Shown: in pieces, positions 36,823-44,541 of the stretch
Layout of the letters: every line of letters starts with the position of its first letter
Position numbering within the stretch: position 1 is the first letter of the stretch
NCBI RefSeq assembly: GCF_003966125.1
Contig: NZ_RXMA01000005.1
Span: forward strand, 186,001-250,000
Length of the DNA: 64,000 bases
Origin: Azospirillum griseum
GTDB taxonomy: Bacteria; Pseudomonadota; Alphaproteobacteria; Azospirillales; Azospirillaceae
Direction: 5' to 3'
Position numbers and translations under genes: made by a program
The notes under the pieces: model-generated
Database searches by the model: none
What the model saw: only the letters and a program-made list of their open reading frames with translations
What the model was told of the DNA's origin: nothing

Positions 36823-38916
36823 ATGATGAACCGAATTGCAAACGCGGGGCGCAGCCTGACCGGCAAGCTCATCTTGTGGGCTGTGGCCATGCTGGCGGTC
36901 ATTTTCGCCGGCGGCGTGGCCGCCCTGTCCACGGTCAACACCAGCATCATCGGCGATCTGGCCCTGCGCCACAGCAGCGAGGTGGGGGAACATCACGCCG
37001 CCAGCGTCGAAGGCGATCTGAACCGCGCCATGGCGACGGTGGAGGCGCTGGCCAACGCCTTTGGCATGATGCGCCGCAGTTGGGTCAGCGACCGCAACGC
37101 CTACAACGAGGTGATGCGGGCGATGTTCGAAAGCGATCCGAATCTGTTCAGCCTGTGGGCCGGGTTCGAGCCGAACGCCATCGATCCCGACAACGACCAC
37201 ATCGACGACATCGGCTGCAACAGCAAAGGGCGCTTTCTGGCCCAATGGTTCCGGGAAAAGGGGCAGATCGACGTTCGCGCCTTTGACGAACCGAAGGCGG
37301 GCGATCCGGGAGCGGCCTTCTATTTCCAGCCCAAGGAAACCCGCAAACCGGTCGTCACCGAACCCTATGAATACATGGTCGGCAGCCGCAAGGTGCTGAT
37401 GGTGTCGCTGGTCGCCCCGGTCATCGTCGACCGCCGGGTGATCGGCGTGGTCGGTCTCAGCCTGCCGCTTGACCGTTTTTCCGAATCGTTGGGCCGGGTT
37501 CGTCCGCTCGACACCGGCCGGATCAGTCTGGTGTCGCACAAGGGAAGCTGGGCGGCCCACCACCAGAGCGGCGCGCTGGGCAAGCCGGTGACGGCCTCCG
37601 CCCCGGAACTGTCGGGCGTGGTCGATGCGGTGAAGGCCGGACAGCGCAGCGATTTCGTCACCGAGGATTCCGTTCTGGGCACCGTCCAGAACGTGCTGAC
37701 GCCCATCACGATCGGGACCACCGGCACACCGTGGGGCATGCTGACCACCATTCCGTTCGACAAGGTCAACGAACCGGCCCGGATGATCCAGAACTGGACC
37801 CTGGCGGGCAGCGTCGTGACGCTGGTCATTCTGGCGGCCCTGCTCAGTCTGGTCGGCATGATGGTGATCGGGCGACCGCTCGCCCGCACCGTCGCCGTCA
37901 TCGGGCGGCTGGCGAACGGCGAATATGGCTTTGCCATCGGCGGGGTGGAGCGCAAGGACGAGATCGGGCAGGTCAACCGCGCGTTGGAGGTCTTCCAGCG
38001 CAACATCGTGCGCGTTGCCGAAATGGAAAAGGAGCGGCGCGAGCAGGAGGAGCGTGCGGTGGCCGTGCGCGCCGCCGAAATGGCGCGTCTGGCCGACAGC
38101 TTCGAAGCGGCGCTGTCGGGCATCGCCGGGGCGGTGTCCTCCGGCGCGGGGGATCTGGAATCGAACGCGGTGTCGTTGACCGGCATCGCCGAGGAAACCA
38201 GCCGCCAGAGCGTGGCGGTGGCCGCCGCGTCGGAACAGGCGACGACCAACGTGCAGACGGTGGCGGCGGCGGCGGATGAATTGGTGTTCTCGATCAACGA
38301 GATCACCCGGCAGATCACCCTGTCCGCCGACACCGCGCGCACCGCCGTCAGCCAGATCGACCGCACCAACGAAACGGTGGAAGGTCTGGTGATGGCGGCC
38401 CAGCGGATTGGCGACGTCACCGGCTTCATTCAGCAGATCGCCAGCCAGACCAACCTGCTGGCGCTGAACGCCACCATCGAAGCGGCGCGGGCGGGTGAAG
38501 CGGGCAAGGGTTTTGTCGTCGTCGCGTCGGAGGTGAAGAACCTTGCCAACCAGACGGCGAAGGCAACCGATGACATCCGCGTGCAGATCCAGCAGATGCA
38601 GGATGTCACCGGCGCGGCGGTGGAGGCGATCCGCGAGATTGCGCGGATGATCAACACGGTCAACGACAACGTCGTCGCCGTCACCGCCACGGCGGAGCGG
38701 CAAAGCCTCGTCACCGCCGAGATCTCCGAAAACATCCGTCAGGCCGCCGAAGGGACCCGCGACGTCACCACCAACATCGGCGGTGTCACCCTGGCGTCGG
38801 GCGAAACCGGGCGGATGGCGCAGAATGTCCTGGATGCCTCGCGCACTTTGACCGAGCAGTCGGTGCATCTGCGCAACGAGGTGCAGGCCTTCGTCGGAAA
38901 GATCCGCACCGCCTGA
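36823..38916 (+). CDS. methyl-accepting chemotaxis protein with dCACHE-type sensor
   Basis: The 697-residue receptor has TM1 at about residues 17-38 and a large periplasmic region (about 40-320). That region has the double-CACHE look: the segment FSLWAGFEPNAIDPDND, then YEYMVGSRKVLMVSLVAPV and VVGLSLPLD. TM2 lies near 325-348, followed by a HAMP domain. The signalling domain has a canonical tip around residue 540 ([20 protein letters not shown]). dCACHE domains usually bind amino acids or other small metabolites directly. It sits between two orphan binding-protein genes. Two adjacent ATG codons (36823, 36826) are possible starts. Confidence 0.95.
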   Translation: MMNRIANAGRSLTGKLILWAVAMLAVIFAGGVAALSTVNTSIIGDLALRHSSEVGEHHAASVEGDLNRAMATVEALANAFGMMRRSWVSDRNAYNEVMRAMFESDPNLFSLWAGFEPNAIDPDNDHIDDIGCNSKGRFLAQWFREKGQIDVRAFDEPKAGDPGAAFYFQPKETRKPVVTEPYEYMVGSRKVLMVSLVAPVIVDRRVIGVVGLSLPLDRFSESLGRVRPLDTGRISLVSHKGSWAAHHQSGALGKPVTASAPELSGVVDAVKAGQRSDFVTEDSVLGTVQNVLTPITIGTTGTPWGMLTTIPFDKVNEPARMIQNWTLAGSVVTLVILAALLSLVGMMVIGRPLARTVAVIGRLANGEYGFAIGGVERKDEIGQVNRALEVFQRNIVRVAEMEKERREQEERAVAVRAAEMARLADSFEAALSGIAGAVSSGAGDLESNAVSLTGIAEETSRQSVAVAAASEQATTNVQTVAAAADELVFSINEITRQITLSADTARTAVSQIDRTNETVEGLVMAAQRIGDVTGFIQQIASQTNLLALNATIEAARAGEAGKGFVVVASEVKNLANQTAKATDDIRVQIQQMQDVTGAAVEAIREIARMINTVNDNVVAVTATAERQSLVTAEISENIRQAAEGTRDVTTNIGGVTLASGETGRMAQNVLDASRTLTEQSVHLRNEVQAFVGKIRTA

Positions 38917-38944
38917 CCTGACCTCGATTCTTGTGCCTGCATCA

Positions 38945-38980
38945 GCGGCGGTGGTCCCATCCTGGGGCACCGCCGTTTTT
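38945..38980 (+). terminator. rho-independent terminator of the dCACHE receptor gene
   Basis: CGGCGGTG (38946-38953) pairs with CACCGCCG (38968-38975) and is followed by TTTTT, 30 bp after the stop. Confidence 0.88.
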
Positions 38981-39095
38981 CGTTTGGCTGCGACGGCAGA
39001 GCGCAAGTCTGAGGGTTCACCTCAATTCCCCCGGATGCCCAAATGCGTTAGGGTTGTGGCCGCTGCATCAATGTCTTGGAAAAGCAGAGGAAACG

Positions 39096-39965
39096 ATGAC
39101 GCTGGTTCGATGGATGCGCGCTGTGGCGGTTCTCACCCTGTCGTTGACAGCGTCGTTGGTGGCGCTTTCCACCTCCGCAAGGGCGGCGGAGGAGAAAGTC
39201 TACAAATTCTCCCCGGTCAATCAGTTCGGGATCGAGCTGACCGCGTCCTACTGGAACCCGATCATCCAATACATCTCGTCCAAATCCGGGGTGAAGCTGT
39301 CCCTGAAGATCGGGCGCACCTCGGCGGACACCACCAGCTTTGTGCTGGCCAAGGAGGTGGAGTTCGCCTTCACCAACCATCTGTTCAACGAAAACCGCCG
39401 TCAGATGGGGTGGAAGCTGCTGGTCCGCCGCGATTATCCGGCGGTGTACGGCCAGATCCTGACCGCCGCCGACTCGCCGATCACCGATCTGGCGCAGTTG
39501 GCCAACAAGGAGGTCGTTTTCCCCGGAAACGAGGCCTTCATCGCCTACAAAGTCACCTACGCCCATCTGCTGGAACAGAAGATTCCGGTCAAGGTGGTGT
39601 TTGGCGGCAACCATGACGGGGCCTTTGCCCAACTGTTCAGCGGCAAGGCGCAGGCGGTCGGCGTCAACTCCCAGCTTGTCGATGGCTACGCCCGCCGGGA
39701 GAAAAAGAGCTTCCGCACGCTGTGGACCTCCGGCCCCTTCAACGATCTGGCGCTGATGGCCTCGCCGTCGGTTCCTGCGGCGGACGTGAAGGCCGTGACC
39801 GACGCCTTTCTGGGCATGGCCAACGACCCAGCGGGGGCGGCGATCATCAAGCGGGTGTCGGAAACCGTGAAGCTGGAACCCTTCCGCACCTTCATTCCGG
39901 CGTTGGAAGAGGATTACGCCTCCTACATGGAGTTTCACCGGACCTCGCCCGATTTCCTGAAGTGA
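39096..39965 (+). CDS. PhnD-like phosphate/phosphonate-type substrate-binding protein
   Basis: The 289-residue protein has a signal peptide (MTLVRWMRAVAVLTLSLTAS to about ARA) and the PhnD-type binding fold. It contains YKFSPVNQFG, the VEFAFTNHLF strand and FGGNHDGAFAQLFSGKAQAVGVN. AGAGGA precedes the ATG. No phnC/phnE transporter genes adjoin it. The next gene, 52 bp downstream, is a membrane hybrid histidine kinase with a small periplasmic domain, a known arrangement in which the binding protein presents its ligand to the kinase. The ligand is not decided by sequence. Confidence 0.92.
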   Translation: MTLVRWMRAVAVLTLSLTASLVALSTSARAAEEKVYKFSPVNQFGIELTASYWNPIIQYISSKSGVKLSLKIGRTSADTTSFVLAKEVEFAFTNHLFNENRRQMGWKLLVRRDYPAVYGQILTAADSPITDLAQLANKEVVFPGNEAFIAYKVTYAHLLEQKIPVKVVFGGNHDGAFAQLFSGKAQAVGVNSQLVDGYARREKKSFRTLWTSGPFNDLALMASPSVPAADVKAVTDAFLGMANDPAGAAIIKRVSETVKLEPFRTFIPALEEDYASYMEFHRTSPDFLK

Positions 39966-40017
39966 GCGGACCGGTCCCGGACCGTCCCCCATCGCCACGG
40001 CCCGTGGGAGCGCAGTC

Positions 40018-42861
40018 TTGAAAATCCTGCCGCAGTCGCTCGGATCGCGCTTGTTCCTGCTGTATGCGGCGGTTCTGTTGATGGCGCTGGGGACCGGCCT
40101 GTTCCTGTTCTACCGCTATCACCTGTACCAGCGGTTGGAGGATGTGCAGGCCACCGCCACCGTGCTGACCGACGTGATGGCGCGCACCATCCAGGAAAGC
40201 GTCATCATCGGCGATTACGACACGGTCAAGCGCATGCTGGAGACCGTGGTCAGCCAGACTCCCTTTGACCGCGCCGCCTTCATCGACCTGTCGGGGGCGA
40301 CGATCCTGGTGGGGGCGGAGGGGCAGACGCGGGGCTATGTGCCGCCCTGGCTGTTGGAGCTGCTGGCGGATCGGCTGTTCGACGTCAACCGGGTCATCGC
40401 CGCCGGTGGGCAGGATTACGGTGTGCTCCGCCTGTCCTTCGACATCGCCACGGCGGCGGAGGAATTGTGGGGACTGACCAAGGCGGCGTTGGGGTTGGCC
40501 TTGGCCAGCCTGCTCTTGGGGTTGACGGTGGTCCGCATCCTGCTGATGCGCTGGTTGACCAACCTCAGCGACCTGAAGGCGTTGGAGGAGCGCATCCGGG
40601 TCGGTGAGTTGGACGCTCAGGCCCAGTTGACGCAAGACGCGCCGCTGGAAATCCGGCAGGCCATCGAAATGGTCAACCGCACGGCGGCCAGCCTGCGCAA
40701 CCAGTTCGGCCAGCGCATCGACGCGCTGATGGACGCGCTGGTCCAGCACAAGAACGCGCTCGACCAGACCGCCATCGTCAGCGAGATCGACGGGCAGGGC
40801 CGCATCAGCGTGGTCAACGATCTCTATTGCGACACGGTCGGCGTGGCCCGTGAACAGGCGGTCGGTCAGGCGATGCGCAGCGGCGACGCGCCCTTTCTGC
40901 CGCCCGATGGTGTGTGGCGGGGCGACGTCTGCACCGTGCGCGGCGACGGCAGCCCGCTGTGGCTCAGTCGCACGGTGGTCCCGATCTATGACAGCGCCCG
41001 CGCCATCGAGAAATGGATCTGCATCGATGTGGACATCAGCGCCCAGAAGCAGGCCGAGGAGGATTTGCGCACCGCCTATCGCGAGTCGCAGGAGTTGGCC
41101 AAGCGGCATCTGAAGGCGATTCTCGACGCGGTGGGCGAGGGCGTGGTGATCGCCGACCGGAATGGCGTGATCCTGGACGTGAACCGCGCCACGGTGGAGA
41201 TCTTCGCCGCCGACCGGGCCGCGCTGGTGGGGGCGTCGCTGAACGATCTGGTCGTCAGCCGCGCGGCGGCGGCCACCGCCGCCACGGTCGCCAGCCTGAC
41301 CGGCCCGCCCCCCGCCGCCGCTGTTGCTGGCGCCGATGCGGACGGCGCGGTGGCTCCGCCAACCGGTGACGCAAGCATGGCTGGGCGCAGCCATGAGGAG
41401 GTCGGGCGGCGCGGCGACGGCGCGCTCTTCCCCATCGAATTGGCCTTGGGCGATCTGAACGCGGTCGGTATCCCGCAGGTGATCGGCATCATCCGCGACA
41501 TCACCGAACGCAAGAAATACGAAGAGACCCTTCAGCTTGCCAAGGAGATGGCGGAGGCGGGCAGCCGGGCGAAATCGGACTTCCTGACCACGATCAGCCA
41601 CGAAATCCGCACGCCGATGAACGGCGTGCTGGGCATGTTGACGCTGCTGGAATACGAAGCGCTCGCCCCCGACCTGCGCGACAAGGTGCTGGTGGCCCGC
41701 CAGTCGGCGGAAGCGCTGCTGCGCATCCTCGACGACGTTCTGGATTTCTCCAAGCTGGAGGCCGGGCGGATCGACATCGAGCCGGAACCCTGCGACCCCG
41801 AAGCGGTCTGCGAGTCGGTCGTCCATCTGCTGCGGGCCAAGGCGGAGGACAAGGGCCTGACCCTGACCAGCCGGATGCTGCCGTCGGTCCCGCCGCTGAT
41901 CGTCGCTGACCCGGCGCGGTTGCGGCAAATCCTGCTCAATCTGGTGGGCAACGCCATCAAATTCACCAGCAGCGGTTATGTCGCTGTGCGGGCGCGGCGT
42001 GGGGCCGATCTGCCCGATGGTCGCTTCATGATGGAATTCGAGATCGAGGACACCGGCATCGGCATTTCGCCGGAGGCCGAACGCACCCTGTTCCAACGCT
42101 TCACCCAGGCCGACAGCACCATCACCCGCCGCTTTGGCGGCACCGGGCTGGGGTTGGCGATCTGCAAGGATCTGTGCCGTCTGATGGGCGGGACGATCCG
42201 GGTGGACAGCGCGCCGGGCCAGGGCAGCGTCTTCACCTTCACCATCGCCTGCCGGGCCGCCGATTCCACCACGGTGCTGACGGTCGCGGCGGTCAACACC
42301 GGAACGGCGCTGCCGCCGTCGCTCCCGCATTCTCTCCCGCATTCTCTTCCCATGTCGCCCCCGGCCCCGCCGCCGGGCGGGGCGAACGGTGTTCCGTCCG
42401 CCGATCCGGCGCTGCCCCCCTTGCGGGTGCTGGTGGTCGATGACAACGAGGTCAACCGCAACGTCGCCGCCGCCATGCTGACGCGGGTCGGTCACAGCGT
42501 CGCGTTCGCCACCAACGGGATCGAGGCGGTGGACGCGGTGATGCAACAGCCGTTCGATCTGGTGCTGATGGATTTGCAGATGCCGGAGATGGACGGGCTG
42601 ATGGCGACCCAACGCATCCGCCAGATGCCGCCGCCGCAAGGCACCCTGCCGATTGTGGCCTTCACCGCCCACGCCTCCAGCGGCACTTGGGCGACCTGCG
42701 CGGAGGTGGGGATGGACGCGCTGGCGACCAAGCCGGTGCGGCCCAAGCTGCTGTTCGCCGCGATGGCCGAGGCGATGGAAAAAGCGGCCACCCGCCCGCT
42801 GGCCCCGGTTCCGGCACCAACTGCGCCCGATGCGGTCCTTGAAGGGCTGCCCCCGCATTGA
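40018..42861 (+). CDS. hybrid sensor histidine kinase (periplasmic domain, PAS, HisKA, HATPase, receiver)
   Basis: The 947-residue protein has TM1 at about residues 10-33, a periplasmic region of about 120 residues and TM2 near 160-182. Two PAS domains follow (about 245-345 and 360-500), the second interrupted by an Ala/Pro-rich insert. The HisKA domain has His528 in TISHEIRTPMNGVLG. The HATPase shows NLVGNAIKFTSSG and GTGLGLAICKDL. The C-terminal receiver has phospho-acceptor Asp852 in LVLMDLQMPEMDG. A Pro/Ser linker with a 12-bp tandem repeat joins kinase and receiver. It starts with TTG at 40018 behind GGGAG. It likely forms a sensory pair with the PhnD-like protein. Confidence 0.94.
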   Translation: MKILPQSLGSRLFLLYAAVLLMALGTGLFLFYRYHLYQRLEDVQATATVLTDVMARTIQESVIIGDYDTVKRMLETVVSQTPFDRAAFIDLSGATILVGAEGQTRGYVPPWLLELLADRLFDVNRVIAAGGQDYGVLRLSFDIATAAEELWGLTKAALGLALASLLLGLTVVRILLMRWLTNLSDLKALEERIRVGELDAQAQLTQDAPLEIRQAIEMVNRTAASLRNQFGQRIDALMDALVQHKNALDQTAIVSEIDGQGRISVVNDLYCDTVGVAREQAVGQAMRSGDAPFLPPDGVWRGDVCTVRGDGSPLWLSRTVVPIYDSARAIEKWICIDVDISAQKQAEEDLRTAYRESQELAKRHLKAILDAVGEGVVIADRNGVILDVNRATVEIFAADRAALVGASLNDLVVSRAAAATAATVASLTGPPPAAAVAGADADGAVAPPTGDASMAGRSHEEVGRRGDGALFPIELALGDLNAVGIPQVIGIIRDITERKKYEETLQLAKEMAEAGSRAKSDFLTTISHEIRTPMNGVLGMLTLLEYEALAPDLRDKVLVARQSAEALLRILDDVLDFSKLEAGRIDIEPEPCDPEAVCESVVHLLRAKAEDKGLTLTSRMLPSVPPLIVADPARLRQILLNLVGNAIKFTSSGYVAVRARRGADLPDGRFMMEFEIEDTGIGISPEAERTLFQRFTQADSTITRRFGGTGLGLAICKDLCRLMGGTIRVDSAPGQGSVFTFTIACRAADSTTVLTVAAVNTGTALPPSLPHSLPHSLPMSPPAPPPGGANGVPSADPALPPLRVLVVDDNEVNRNVAAAMLTRVGHSVAFATNGIEAVDAVMQQPFDLVLMDLQMPEMDGLMATQRIRQMPPPQGTLPIVAFTAHASSGTWATCAEVGMDALATKPVRPKLLFAAMAEAMEKAATRPLAPVPAPTAPDAVLEGLPPH
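42322..42345 (+). repeat. 12-bp tandem repeat in the hybrid kinase linker
   Basis: CTCCCGCATTCT occurs twice in tandem (42322-42333, 42334-42345) with a partial third copy. It encodes the in-frame repeat LPHS-LPHS-LPMS between the ATPase and receiver domains. Confidence 0.9.
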
Positions 42862-42980
42862 CAGGCTCGCGCCCCCCGGCCCGGTGCGCTATAGAACGGC
42901 GCTTCACGGTTGGGGGTCCCCAAGACGGCCAGGTGGTCGGGGTGGGGCGGCCGGAGCGGGACGGTCAGGGAGCGTTGGGC

Positions 42981-44537
42981 ATGAAGGTCGGCATCGACAT
43001 GGGGCGGACGAACACGGGGGCCGCCGCGACGCTCGATCTTGAGGAGTTGCTGGCCACCCGTTTGCTGGTGCAGGGCAATTCCGGGTCCGGCAAATCCCAC
43101 CTGCTGCGCCGTCTGATCGAACAGAGCGCGCCGTGGGTGCAGCAGGCGATCATCGACCCGGAGGGGGATTTCGTCACGCTGGCCGACCGTTTCGGCCATG
43201 TCGTGGTCGAGGCCGACGAGCACACCGAAGCCGCCCTGCAAGCCGTGGCCGCGCGGGTGCGTCAGCACCGGGTCTCGGTGGTGCTGAATCTGGAGGGGCT
43301 GGATTCGGACATGCAGATGCGCGCCGCCGCCGCCTTTCTGGGCGGGCTGTTCGACGCCGACCGTGATTACTGGTATCCGATGCTGGTGGTGGTGGACGAG
43401 GCCCAACTCTTCGCCCCGTCGGCGGCGGGCGAGGTGTCGGACGAGGCCCGCAAGGTGTCGCTGGGCGCGATGACGAACCTGATGTGCCGAGGGCGCAAGC
43501 GCGGGCTGGCCGGGGTGATCGCCACCCAGCGCCTGGCCAAGCTGGCGAAGAATGTGGCGGCGGAAGCCTCCAACTTTCTGATGGGCCGCACCTTTCTAGA
43601 CATCGACATGGCCCGCGCCTCCGACCTGTTGGGCATGGAGAAGCGGCAGGCCGAGATGTTCCGCGATCTGGAGCGCGGCCATTTCATCGCGCTGGGGCCG
43701 GCCCTGTCGCGCCGCCCGTTGTCCTTGCGGATCGGGGCGGTGGAAACCCAGGGCCGCACCGGCAGCCCGACCCTGATGCCGCCGCCGACCACGCCCAGCG
43801 AGGACGCGCGCGACCTGATCTTCACCGCGACGGAGAGCGAACCGGCGCGCTACCCGGTGCGCCGCCCCTCCACCTCCGCCAGCGCCGATCTGATGGCGCA
43901 ACTGGCCCGTGGCCGCGCCAGCGCCCCGCCGCCGCCGATGGACGACGCGGCGGACGACGCCATGCCCCCGCCGCCGCCCGAACCGGAGGAAACCGCCGAG
44001 GAGATCGCCGCGCGCGAGGCGCTGTACGACGCGGTGCTGCGCGACGTGCTGGCCGACCCGGAGGCCGCCTACCGCTCCATCGCCGTGCTGTATCAGGATT
44101 TCCTGGTCCGCTGCCGTCGGCAAGGGGTGGAGGGCGACCGGCTGGCGCTGCCCGCGTTCCGCCGTCGGCTGGCCACCGCGCGGGCCGGGGCGGGAACCGA
44201 CGCCGATCCGGCGTGGGAACGGGCCACCGCCACCGCCGCCACCCTGCCGGAGGACATCCAGCCGGTGTTCCTGCTGCTGGCCCGCGCCGCGCTGGATCAC
44301 GCGCCGTGCCCGTCGGACGCCGACGTGGCGCGGGCCTGCGGCAGCCGGTCCAAGGGGCGCGGGCGGCGTTTGCTGACCTATATGGAGCAGCGCGGCTTCA
44401 TCGCCGCGCGCAGCGGTCTGGGCAACACCCGCGCCATCAGCCTGCCCGCGTTGGGGTGGGAAACCGCGCTGGGTGATCCCAACGCCGACGATTGGGCCGA
44501 CGCCCCCGCCGACGGCGACCTGTTCGCGGCGGGGTGA
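42981..44537 (+). CDS. HerA/DUF87-like ATP-binding protein
   Basis: The 518-residue cytoplasmic protein has a RecA/FtsK-like ATPase: Walker A GNSGSGKS (Lys38), Walker B MLVVVDEAQ (Asp139, Glu140), and the HerA-type MCRGRKRGLAGVIATQRLAKL. After about residue 290 a Pro/Ala-rich linker leads to a C-terminal region with a winged-helix look (VARACGSRSKGRGRRLLTYMEQRGF). HerA proteins are hexameric DNA translocases that normally work with the nuclease NurA; none is encoded nearby. The ATG at 42981 follows GGGAG. Role here is unknown: DNA repair, plasmid handling and defence are all possible, none shown by context. Confidence 0.85.
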   Translation: MKVGIDMGRTNTGAAATLDLEELLATRLLVQGNSGSGKSHLLRRLIEQSAPWVQQAIIDPEGDFVTLADRFGHVVVEADEHTEAALQAVAARVRQHRVSVVLNLEGLDSDMQMRAAAAFLGGLFDADRDYWYPMLVVVDEAQLFAPSAAGEVSDEARKVSLGAMTNLMCRGRKRGLAGVIATQRLAKLAKNVAAEASNFLMGRTFLDIDMARASDLLGMEKRQAEMFRDLERGHFIALGPALSRRPLSLRIGAVETQGRTGSPTLMPPPTTPSEDARDLIFTATESEPARYPVRRPSTSASADLMAQLARGRASAPPPPMDDAADDAMPPPPPEPEETAEEIAAREALYDAVLRDVLADPEAAYRSIAVLYQDFLVRCRRQGVEGDRLALPAFRRRLATARAGAGTDADPAWERATATAATLPEDIQPVFLLLARAALDHAPCPSDADVARACGSRSKGRGRRLLTYMEQRGFIAARSGLGNTRAISLPALGWETALGDPNADDWADAPADGDLFAAG

Positions 44538-44541
44538 CGGC

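Noticed and set aside
42981..44537. Possible antiviral defence system built on the HerA-like ATPase, with the sirtuin at 33.2 kb as Sir2 effector
   Set aside because: The sirtuin is a standard CobB deacylase almost 10 kb away in another operon, and no nuclease or other effector adjoins the ATPase.
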